64,000 nt of DNA, from positions 14,345,258 through 14,409,257 of the forward strand of contig CM052354.1 of NCBI GenBank assembly GCA_028551475.1. The letters are read 5' to 3'. The notes beneath the pieces are model-generated. The model made no database searches. It had not been told where the DNA came from and was given only the letters and a program-made list of their open reading frames with translations. This document shows positions 13,241-23,400 of the stretch, in pieces; the stretch's first letter is position 1, and every line of letters begins with the position of its first letter. The position numbers were made by a program, and so were the translations under genes. Source of the DNA: Casuarina equisetifolia (lineage: Eukaryota > Streptophyta > Magnoliopsida > Fagales > Casuarinaceae).

Positions 13241-13560
13241 GTGTAAACTACATGAACTATTAAGCTGTGGGGTCGTGAGCATCTCCTCCCACACTAGCCG
13301 CAGTAGTCAAGAGGGCATCAAACTTGCTTAGACTCTAATACAAAAGACTAGCCTTATCAAGAGAAATAAACGAAGTCCCTTGTGGGCACGAAGATTCCCT
13401 TCTCATTGGGCATAGTCTCTCAACACTTGTCTCCTTGACTTTCTACTTATTTCTTTTCGGCCCAGAGAGGGGAGGGAAAAAAAAAAGAAAAGAAAAGAAA
13501 GAAAAAAGGAAAAAAAGAAAAGAATGGGCCCTTTTCTTTGGAACCCCTTAAATTAATTTC
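13241..13560. other. Intergenic spacer with purine tract
   Basis: No gene seen. A nearly pure A/G tract lies at about 13,465-13,525 on the plus strand, upstream of the kinesin promoter. The remainder is unassigned. Confidence 0.6.
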
Positions 13561-13776
13561 AAAATTCAAAAATCAACGGTCGTCTTTGTCCGTGTTACGC
13601 GTGGACTCCCAAGAGAATGAAACCAAAACTTTTCCTTTTTCTCATCTCTCTCTCTCCCGCCCTATTTGGAGATTCAAATGCATTTAGTTCCCTTTACCTT
13701 CCTTTTCAAAAGGCCGCCTATTAAATTCTTTGATTGCTCATTCGAAAGCACTCATATTTAATTTTTATGTTTAACG
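13561..13776 (+). promoter_or_regulatory. Kinesin promoter/5' leader with MSA-like core
   Basis: This stretch lies directly upstream of the kinesin start. An AACGG core at 13,575-13,579 in 'tcaacggtc' matches the central pentamer of the mitosis-specific activator element bound by MYB3R proteins, but not all flanking positions of the full consensus. A TCCCGCC at 13,655-13,661 is an E2F-like core. CT-rich sequence at 13,640-13,660 is typical of plant core promoters and leaders. No clear TATA box is seen. Binding and use of these sites are inferred, not shown. Confidence 0.45.
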
Positions 13777-13799
13777 ATGGAGGAAAATCAATGGCATGA
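13767..13799 (+). other. Short upstream ORF overlapping the kinesin start
   Basis: An ATG ten bases before the predicted kinesin start opens a 10-codon frame that stops at 13,797-13,799, overlapping the main start in another frame. If the transcript begins upstream of it, it could lower initiation at 13,777 or shift it to the in-frame ATG at 13,975. Whether it is in the mRNA is unknown. Confidence 0.4.
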
Positions 13800-16700
13800 T
13801 CCACTTCTCTTTACCGACGTTTCCTGCCAACAAGACAGATCCAATTACCATTTCCGCCGTAAGTTCCCGTCCAAGCATCCTGCTTCGCGCTTCTTTTTAA
13901 GAAGATCCTCTTATTCGTTGATTTCGTTTTTGACAGAAAATTGCCCTTCATCCTTGAGCTCACAAACTTTGACAATGGCAGATCTGGAGAATCTTGGTAA
14001 TGTATCTTCTTTTGCCTTATTTTCAAACCATTTTTGGAGAATCTTGAAAACGGGGATCATAATAATGAGTGTAATTCTGCCCGAAAACTAAAGCTTCTGC
14101 TGGCATTAAATCCAATGAATCAAGAGACGGTAATGTGTTCAAGGTGAAATGTTGATGTGTCTTTGCACTCAGACCTAGGCAAGGCAAAGATTAACAGGTT
14201 TCATTAGGTGTAAACCCCAACCCTACCCGGTATTTTTTTTTTCCTTTTTCAGGTCGGTCCACGTTGGGTAATTCTCCAACATCTCCTGATTTGGTGATCT
14301 GTGCCGGCTCGCCCGAAATTCCGGGTGAGAGCAATGGAGATTTCCCTCAGTGTTTTGATAAACTCTATCGGAGCATTGAGTCTTCTGTGGAGCTATCTCT
14401 AGAGAATGGCATCGATGGGGCTGAAATTGAAGATACTCAGAAGACCCCGGCAGTCAGGTTCTCTTCTACTTTGTGCCAAGAATTTAAGGAAGAATTCTCT
14501 CCCGGTGCTTCCTTCGAGCTTCATCCGCCGCTCACCACTGAAGATCCTCTTTTAGTTTTAAGCATTAACTCGGGCTCCGAAAATGGAGCTGTGACTTCGG
14601 GTGAGATAAATTTTCTGGAGGACAGTTGTTTCGACGGCGGGGATACAGTAAACACAGATGCTGTAGGTCCTCTACTGTACAAATCAGCGCGCTATGGGAA
14701 TTTTTCGTACAACTTTCAATCCTTGGAGTCTGGTTGTTATGTTGTAGATCTGCACTTTGCAGAAATTGTTTTCACTAACGGCCCTCCTGGGATGAGAGTG
14801 TTCAATGTCTATATACAAGAGAAAAAGGTTAGATGCCATTGAAAATGAGAAATCACATTGATTCTTTTTGAAATAAATAATTATTGAATAGGAAAGAAAT
14901 ATATTTCCTTTGTCTGTCATTATCAACTAGTTCTTTTGTAGGTCGTTTCCTTGCTAGATATATATGCTCGTGTCGGTGGAAACGCGCCTCTAGTTGTGTC
15001 TGGCCTTAATACTTTCGTTGATGATGATGAAAAGAGCTTGTCCATCAGATTTGAAGGAGTGATAGGGAGCCCAATTCTATGTGGCATTTCCATAAGTAAA
15101 GATTTTCCTGCTAGTAAGTTATATTGTGTCTACAGACCATGGTTTTGAATTTCATTCTCAAAGCTAATATTCAGCAACTCCTCTTCCAAATTCTGAAGAA
15201 AAGTTGTGTTTCAGATTCTGTAGATGTTGATTTGCCCAAAGTCATGACAGCACCTCCACTTGTAGAACTTGAACCACCAAAAGTAACTGCTCTCTCTCAA
15301 AACTGAGTAGCTTTAGTTTATGGTAAGGGAAAAATCCAAGATGATTCAAACTTAATGAGATATTCAATCGTAGGGTGATGTGAAATCTATCGCGGAAGGA
15401 GACTATCAAAAGCTCCTAAGACATTTTGAGTGTCAAAAACTAGAACTAATGGAGACAAGGCAAATGTTGGAGAAAGTTAAGAGGGAAAACCAAGTTAAGA
15501 CCAGAGAATGCCAAGAAGCTCGGAAGTCGTTACAGGAGCTCCAGAATGAGCTCATGCGCAAGTCAATGCATGTTGGATCCCTAGGTATGGAAATAAAAAA
15601 ATAAAAAAGTCCATATATATATATTTCTGCTTCCTCTTCTTGTTCTCAACTGCTTAAATATTGCACTTGTATCGATGTTCATCCGCTTGCAGCTTTTGCA
15701 ATTGAGGGACAAGTCAGAGAAAAGGGCAAATGGTTTTCATCACTGAGAGACTTGACAAGAAAACTTAAGGTACCGAAGAACCATGACCAGTGCTTCAGAC
15801 AGAAATTTTTTTTATAAGGTGTCTCTTTTATCCTATGAAAAAATTCCTTCCATTGTTTGAGAAGTTTGATACAACAGATCATGAAATTGGAGCACATTGA
15901 ACTAGCAGAAGAGGCAAGGACATTCAAGAAGTGCCTTGCAAATGTGGATGAAATAAGGGCCACCATTCACTCAGCAAGTAAGTTTGTGTCCTCATGTGCA
16001 CCTAATTCGGAATTACAAGTCATGTACAACATCTTTTTCACTCTGAATGCACTAATTTTGCCTTTTGACATTAGTAAACCAGCAAGCAGATTTACACGAA
16101 GGCCTTAAGATTAAATTTGTTGAAGGAGCCAAGGAACGAAAGGAAATTTACAACAAAATGTTGGAAATGAAAGGTAGACTGTAACAAGCTTAATAGGCTG
16201 GTAATAAGTTAAATATTCGCTGACATTGCTTACTTGCAGGAAACATAAGGGTCTTTTGCCGATGTAGGCCTCTAAACACTGAAGAAATTGCAGCAGGAGC
16301 TGCGACTGTTTTTGATTTTGAGTCTGCCAAGGATGGTGAACTTACAGTAACATTAAATGGAGCCCCTAGAAAAACTTATAAATTTGATGCGGTATTTGGG
16401 CACCAAGCAACTCAAGGTAGCTATTACTGACAACTCCTTGGGGGAAAGGGTGCTTTTATCAATCGATTAGAAGAACACTTACAATGTTAATTGGTTTTGC
16501 TTGTATGTCTAGCTGATGTTTTTCAAGATACAGCTCCATATGTAACTTCAGTTCTAGATGGGTACAATGTCTGCATATTTGCTTATGGGCAGACAGGAAC
16601 GGGAAAAACATTTACAATGGAAGGTACAGAAGAAGCTCGTGGAGTAAATTTCAGGACACTTGAGGAACTATTTTGCATAATTAGGGAACGACAGAAGCTT

Positions 16701-19700
16701 TATCGATATGATATATCTGTAAGTGTCTTAGAAGTCTACAATGAGCAAATACGAGATTTGCTGGTCTCAAGAAATCAGCTGGGAGTAGCTGCAAAAAGGT
16801 AAGGCTGGGGAATGCATAGCCATTTCCCATGTAGTATTTGGTGTTTTTCACTCAAAGCTTGTGAAGAAATGATTGTATTTTGCTTTGAATTTTCCATGAT
16901 TGTATTTTACTTTGATATGGTTGCAGCTATCTACTTTGAACTTTTGTAAATGCTTTTTGGCCATTAAAAGAAAAAAGAAAACAAATTTAGAAATTTCAAC
17001 AAGATCTGCAGAACTTTTCCTATCCCTTCTATAATGAAATCGATTAACTTTTCAGTTCCATCTTGCTTAGCAACTTGAATAGTTAATCAATGTTTTAGCA
17101 TGTTGAAGTTCACTGCCATAACATTTTCAACTTCTGTGAAAGAAGGCTTTGTTTGAGCATTTCAAACTATAGTTTATTTTTCTTACAATGCTGTTAATTT
17201 AGGCTTGAGATAAGACAAGTTGGTGATGGTATGCATCATGTTCCGGGACTAGTTGAGGCGCATGTTAAAAGTATGACTCAGGTCTGGGATGTTTTAAGAA
17301 CTGGGAGTAATGCAAGGGTTGTTAGCTCAACCAATGCCAACGAGCACAGCAGCCGATCCCACTGGTCTGTTCCTCTCATATTTATAATTGGTTGATTCTA
17401 ATTACAGCTGATCAGGATGTGATAAATAGTTTCTTAGAAGTCGTCATTGTTTCATAGTGCAGCATACACTGTGTGATGGTGAAGGGGGAGAATTTGTTGA
17501 ATGGAGAATGTACAAGAAGCAAGCTATGGCTGGTGGATCTGGCAGGAAGTGAGCGAATCACCAAGACAGAAGTGCGAGGTGAACGACTCAAGGAAACCCA
17601 AAATATTAACAGATCTCTTTCTGCGCTTGGTGATGTTATATCTGCTCTTGCAACTAAAAGTGCGCACATCCCCTTCAGGTTATAAAGATCACATTTCCTC
17701 CGCTTCTAACTTCATATATTAGATAGAACACCCTAACCTATCTATACTTTCGGGGTTAATCTTTCTATTTTTGTCAATATGTAGAAACTCCAAGCTCACA
17801 CACTTGCTTCAAGACTCTTTAGGTACCTTTTGTCTCAAGCTTCCTCAAGAAAATTATATTTGAAATTTGCTCTTCTTTCATTGTCCTCTATGTTAGTGGA
17901 AATGAGTTAAACATCAGTTATACATTTGAGAAAATGCAGCAAAGGAAATGAAGCATATGATGAATCGCTTTTATATTTATCAGGGGGAGATTCGAAGGCA
18001 CTAATGTTTGTTCAGATCAGTCCTAATGAAAATGATTTGAGTGAGACCCTTTGCTCACTGAACTTTGCAAGTAGAGTGAGAGGAATAGAATTGGGTCCAG
18101 CAAAGAGGCAACTAGACACCAGTGAACTTCTGAAATACAAACAGATGGTATTAGAGTCATCACGTTGGCAACTTCCGTATTTCGTCCAATTTTTGTCTGT
18201 TTAGCGTGCTTGTTAGTGTTGATTACATTAACATACTATATCTTAAAGATTCATTACCTTACTAGGTGGAGAGGACAAAGCAAGAAGCGAAGAGTAAAGA
18301 GGTACATATCAGGAAGATGGACGAAACAATTCAGGGATTGGATTTGAAAATCAAGGAAAGAGATCTAAAAACAAAATGCCTGCAAGACAAGGTACGGTAT
18401 GACACCCATCCTTCAGATTTGGAAATTGAAGATATTAGATCTTGTCGGTAAACCAAGGGCGGCTTAAAACAGCACTATCTTTGGAAATCATCTCAAATGC
18501 CCTTCATTCTTGTTATTTCGATTTTATAAATCAAGTTTTCAATTCATTATTTTAGGGCCCGGATTTTGACTTTGTTAATACTTCTAGTTAAACCTTTCTA
18601 ATTCTCTTCTCTCCCATACCGTCCTTTCCATCTCTCCTCTCTCATTGCTGTTGGGGTAGTTCTTCGGAGGTGGTGGAGCTAATAGCGCTGGCTATTGGAC
18701 TTGCATGGCTACATCAGACCTCCATGGTCATGGAGGGGGTGAAGTCGGGATCCATGGAGACGAACACATCTGGCTACGCAGTGCATTGAGAGAGGAAGAG
18801 AAATTCGGATGGTATAATTGGAAAGAAAATATTTGCTGCAAAAAAACCTGTTAAAAGTATTAATTCGATTCTGATGGTAAATTAAGTTGAAAACTGGATC
18901 TGTTGAGACAGCGTATCGGTATTCAATGAAATTTATCTTTTTCTTCTTTGCTTTCTCACTTTTAGTTGTACATTGATTTCACATTGAAGGTTAAAGAACT
19001 GGAATCACAGCTACTGATTGAGAGAAAATTAGCACGCCAACATGTTGACACAAAGATAGCCGAGCAGCAACAGCAGCAACAAATGAAATATCAGCAAGAA
19101 GAACAAAATGCTATACCAATGAGGCCGCCACTTGCAAGTCGACCCTTGGGAAGTAACAAGAATCTAACTGAAGCGGATAGGTGTACACTGGGCAAAGATC
19201 AAGTGAATCTCACTCCGTTTTCGGAGAGCAACAGCTCCAACCCCCTGATGTTTTTTCATCCAACGGGCTTTGTCAAATATTTTGATCAGACAGAGAAGGA
19301 AAATAGCATTGGAATGACTGAACAATTCTTATTTCCAAAAACGACTGGTAGATCCTCTATTTGCACCGTGGCAAAGCGGGGTCCAGCAGTTCCTGCTCCA
19401 AGGCGCAGCTCTTTAATCCCCCTCCCAAGCGCTCCGAGCTTTTCCCCACTCCCAACCCCATTCCCGCCATATCAAGCTGATGAGAAAGAAGACACAAATG
19501 ACTTTGAGGCTAACTGCTTGCCTGAAAAGACTCCTTGTGATAGTCCTAAAAGAACAAAAATTGCAGGTAACAAAAAGCTCAGTATATTGAGACGAAGCCT
19601 TCAGAGGAGAGTTCAAGTAAAGTCCCCAATGCAGCAACACATGCGGAAGGGTGGCATAAATGTTGGGATGGAGAAGGTAAGAGTCTCCATTGGAAGTCGA

Positions 19701-19850
19701 GGAAGGATGGGATATAGAGTGTTTCTTGGCAATAACTCGAGAGCTGGAGCGAAAGAGTCTCAGCAGAAGCTGGTTCGAAAGGAAAAGGAAAAGGAAAAGG
19801 AAAAGGAGAGGGGATGGAATATGGGAACTGCAGGGAGAACTATGATGTAA
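13777..19850 (+). CDS. Kinesin-14 motor protein with N-terminal malectin-like domain (KIN-14Q/R type)
   Basis: Predicted exons: 13777-13996, 14253-14827, 14942-15113, 15215-15282, 15374-15584, 15693-15769, 15878-15977, 16075-16173, 16240-16416, 16513-16798, 17203-17364, 17463-17678, 17785-17822, 17984-18147, 18266-18391 and 18990-19850. All introns are GT-AG, the phases agree, and the sum is 3,552 nt (1,183 residues plus stop), close to my recollection of Arabidopsis At1g72250. Residues about 173-320 are a malectin-like fold ('LVLSINSGS', 'DLHFAEI'). Residues about 345-500 are coiled coil. The '[13 protein letters not shown]' neck-motor junction near 506 marks kinesin-14, a minus-end-directed family. 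The P-loop GQTGTGKT is at 592-599, switch I NEHSSRSH at 708-715, switch II DLAGSE at 741-746, then '[19 protein letters not shown]'. The tail has more coiled coil, a six-Gln run (923-928), a KEN box (1000-1002), SPKR (Ser 1082), and a basic and Lys/Glu-rich end. Expected role: ATP-driven microtubule motor. The ligand of the malectin domain is unknown. The start at 13,777 is the first in-frame ATG; 13,975 is an alternative. Introns of 404 bp (16,799-17,202) and 598 bp (18,392-18,989) hold no recognised gene. Confidence 0.93.
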
Positions 19851-20692
19851 AACCTATCATCATATCTTGTATTCCAAACTGGTAGGTAATTACGGGTTGT
19901 GAGAGGTTTGTGGATTCTGTGGGGGTGAAGTACGTCATCTGTCTGAATTCGTGTACTTTATAAAATATTGAACGGGGTAATTAATCCGACGATTCAAGCA
20001 GTGCCTTACGATCTGCGAAATATCTCATGGATTATTTGCGATCCTGAAACAATATTCTTTACCAGCATAGTGGAAGTCACGCGCACGCTTTAGTTTCTTT
20101 CAGACTGGCGTTGATAGACCGAGTGGCATCGTGCTGGGGTTTCAATGGTGATTTGGTATATGCATTTTTTTTTTTTTTTGGTTGGAGATGGGCTAAAAAT
20201 CTTAGACCTAATGGTATAACGGGCTTAATTACCATTGGACCATTACAGTGTGTATGTAAAGTTGTTTGCAGACTAAGAATGAAGCTATTTCTATAGTTAA
20301 TTGTAAGTATTAACTTGTTTTCAATAAGACAAACAAATCCAAAATCTGTTAGTTAAATCAACAACACCAAAATCCAAGTGATGAACAAAATAAGAGCAAG
20401 AAAACCCATACCATTCTTAACATTCATAACAAAGATCTACGAGGAAGCTAAACTTTCGGGTGGGTAATTCCCCTATGTTCTTTTTCTATGTACACTAGTT
20501 CAATAGGTTTGTAGATATGAATCCTAAGAGAGATTTCCTTATGAGAGTTTTTGTTTTGTATGTTCAAGTTAACTATGAACTTTCTATGTCTCCCTTTATT
20601 AATAGAATTCCCAATGTATAATCCATAGAACTAGAGAAGTGATTTAATTTTTTCTTTATATGTTACATTTATATGTCTAATTCATCATAGTC
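19851..20692. other. Kinesin 3' flank, no gene seen
   Basis: The first 150 bp are probably the 3' UTR ('ataaaat' near 19,960 could act as a weak poly(A) signal). The rest is AT-rich with a T-run at about 20,167-20,180. No open frame with recognisable content and no repeat partner in the window. Confidence 0.5.
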
Positions 20693-20992
20693 TGGTAGTT
20701 TTATTTTTATAGGGTTATGATGACTATTTTAAGTAATTTATAATATAATACTATATTTATGTAAATTTTGTTGATTTATACAATAAACCCTAAATTAAAA
20801 AAAATAGAGTGAAAAGAAATAGTAAATCAAAATAAGAGGGAAAAAAAAAAAAGAATTGCCATGTGCGATCAACGGGGAGGAAAGAGAACGAAAAAAAGGA
20901 AGAACAAAAAAAGACAAGAGCGTGCTATTGTTGAGGGTAGGCAGGTAAGAGAAAGAATGGTAGGGAGTTGGGTAGATAGCAAGAGAGAAAGA

Positions 20993-21309
20993 TGTCATGA
21001 CCCAAGGCCCAATCACTGCGAGAAGGCCTTCCACAAAGGAAGGCCCAATAGAGGAGTTGATCTGAGAGGAGGGCACAGTTTTGGAGGGGCATATCAGGAC
21101 TCTAGCTTTTTGGCAAATTGTCATTGGTGGCATGACCAGTAGTAAAGCTGTTAGCTTGTAGTGTAATCCTTAGTGTAGTGGTAGATCTCGTGGAACTGTA
21201 GTGTAATGTAATATAATGGATGTACTCTGTCATTCATCAACGAAGCTTTAGTTTCTGTAATGCTTGTTGTATGTGTGTGATCTGGAGAAGTAGGAGCTTT
21301 GATCTTACA
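20993..21309 (+). repeat. Possible extra solo LTR inside the split LTR
   Basis: A segment opening TGTCATGACCC and closing ..CTTACA sits in the over-long middle of the outer LTR and has LTR-like style, including 'ataatggatgtac' and 'gtaatgcttgttgt'. There is no second copy in the window and no target-site duplication, so this is tentative. Confidence 0.2.
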
Positions 21310-21729
21310 CGAGAATTGTCAAATGTTGGGTTGAGCGGCAAGAAAAAAAAAAAAGGAAGTGAGAGAAAAGAAAAACAAAGAAGAAAGAGAAAATGGGTTG
21401 GTGTGTTGGTTGGGACGCAAACAACTGGGGACTCGCTAGAAGATTGGCCGTGTGCAACAACCCAGGTCTTTAAGAGCACCTGACGGTCGTGCGACAACCG
21501 ACCGTCATGTTCTTTTCTGGCGAAGAACCAAAACCCATCTCCTTTTTCGACCATCTTTGTGTGTATTTCGACGAGTTCTGGGGCATTCTTGGAAAGGAGG
21601 AAATAGATCTAACAACTCTGTGGCAATTTCAAGCATCTCTTTGGCATTTTTCGATCAAGAATGGTGAATGCTTTATAGGGTTGTTTTTCCAGCAAATTTG
21701 CACATTTTGTCACAGATCTGCATCATTTT

Positions 21730-22102
21730 TATTAGGACCGCAACTCAAAATGTCATGTGGCGCTTGAAGGGCAAAATGGAGAAACAACAAAAGGGCAAAT
21801 TTGGCATGAGACAATCAAGATGGAAGAAGAAAAAGGAAAGAAAGAAGCAACAAAAGAATTATGAACGAACATTGCTCTCTCTTTCCTTGTTTTTGTATTT
21901 CATTTTATTGCTTTCTTGTAGCACTAGATTAGTTGCTGTTTTCTATAGATTTCATGCTGCTGTTTTAGCTTCCTTTCATTCCAGCTTATATAGTCTAGTT
22001 TGAATAGTTTGTGTTCAGGAAAATCTTCTAAATACAGGGGAGACTCTGCCTAGATTTCCTTTAATTTCCTTCATTCTGAGTTGTGAATTTATGATCCTAA
22101 CA
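21730..22102 (+). repeat. 5' LTR of the 21.7-kb Gypsy
   Basis: Partner of 28,544-28,894. Shared blocks include 'gcaactcaaaatatgtt'-like starts, 'gaacattgctctct', 'ggagactct.cctagatttcctt' and 'atcctaaca'-type ends. A degenerate initiator-Met primer site follows. Confidence 0.85.
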
Positions 22103-22249
22103 GTGTATCCAAAGCCACCAATTTGGCACACCCAAGCCCCATCAAGACCTGTGTATGGACAATGGCAAAAATGCCTCCAAATTGCAACTCTTGGAGGAAC
22201 ATTTCAATAACTACGCTGCCGCCTAGGACCAAGTGCTCCAACTGTTGCA

Positions 22250-23400
22250 AAAACTAGTTCCGAACACCACCCCGACACCACCAATTTTGCCCACCAACCC
22301 TTCCATCATGCCCATACCTTAGTTGCCCCTATATAGGCTTTAACACCTATGTCGCCATCGAGGACCTCAATGACGGTGAGATGTCGCCCTCTACCCACCA
22401 CTTTGTCACTTTGCTCTACCGGACCATACTTGCTCCCGTTTAAGGTGCTGGGTCTCTCCACCTCGCCAGGTTCCTTGGTGCTTGCACTACCACTGGCGCC
22501 CCACTAGTGCCCCACTATCGCCACCCCTCACCTCTAGCTACTCCTTTTCCCCCTAGGTCAAATCTCCTCAGATCTAGGTATGGGCTGCCCTCTTTGCTGG
22601 CCATATCTACCCTTTGGACTGCTCCTCCATTAGGCTCTCTCATCCAAGCCCCCACTCCACGTAGGCCTCTTATGGACCCCTACCGAACTTGGGCCTGACC
22701 CATTTGGTGCAGGCCACCTACCCACTCATCAGTTAATCTCCCTTCAGCAACACACAAGCTTGCCTTTTCCACAAGCTAACCTTTCAGTTCCCTTTTAGCA
22801 ACCTACATGCTTACCTCTTCGACAACCCATAAGCTTGCCTCTTCCGCAACCCATAGGCTTGCCTTTTCTTCAAGCCACCCATTTCCCTTGGACTCATGGT
22901 TTAGCAAGCTCGAATATATAGCAACATGCCTCATCGATTCCAACAGGCCCGTCCCTTCTATAGGCCACCCACCCCTATGGCTTCTTAGGCTGCACAACCA
23001 ATAGGCCACCCCCCCTTCTCTTGGCGTTTCGGCCACCACCATCTGGGCCTTTTGTGGGGGCCCCTTAGCCTGCCTCCCCTTGGGGTCAGCACAGCCTGCC
23101 CCCTCCTTACGGCCAAGGCCTCGCTGGCCTCCCTATGAGTTAGGGACCCATTCAACCCAACCCTACCTTTAGATGGGGGCCCATGTGGCCATCGTGGGGC
23201 TAGGGACCTGCATGTTCCAGCCACCTTGGAGGCTACGATTCCCTTAATTCCGACCAGTCGCTTGAGTTTCCTGTGAGACTCTTTGAATGCCCTCTTGAGG
23301 TCAGCGGCCTTGCCCTGAATGGTAAAGACGACCCCCCTGCCACTCCAGGTACTTCTGAATCCTAACCTCAGCACCCTCAATTTTCACAATTTTGGGGTAA
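22250..23400 (+). pseudogene. GC-rich, proline-rich section of the Gypsy gag
   Basis: Unlike the AT-rich surroundings, this 1.1-kb section is C-rich and reads as Pro/Ser/Thr-rich sequence between a short N-terminal helix-like piece (near 22,150-22,250, 'LQLLEEHFNNYAA') and the gag core (near 23,395-23,600, 'SEFYLRFNPMDEY', 'YLQEKGCVSRDKFKAD'). A disordered Pro-rich spacer is plausible for chromovirus gag. The minus-strand open frames here are composition artefacts. Broken with the rest of the element. Confidence 0.5.

Noticed and set aside
18148-18265. Read-through of exon 14 into the intron
   Set aside because: The reading frame ends soon after the donor, while the GT at 18,148 and AG before 18,266 join in phase to a coiled coil typical of the family.
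18966-18989. Extending the last kinesin exon upstream to the ATG at 18,966
   Set aside because: The frame is open there, but the aag/gttaaa acceptor at 18,989/18,990 continues exon 15 in phase, and the upstream residues do not resemble the coiled coil.
20795-21142. Open frames in the purine-rich stretch after the kinesin
   Set aside because: Low-complexity Lys/Arg/Glu or Phe/Leu/Ser translations inside LTR sequence, not a gene.
21237-21554. 105-codon minus frame and overlapping plus frames
   Set aside because: Inside the split Athila/Tat-type LTR, compositionally biased (Phe/Ser/Lys runs), no motif.
22985-23380. 131-codon open frame on the minus strand
   Set aside because: Antisense to the GC-rich gag section, Arg/Gly-rich with no domain. 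GC-rich DNA keeps antisense frames open by chance.
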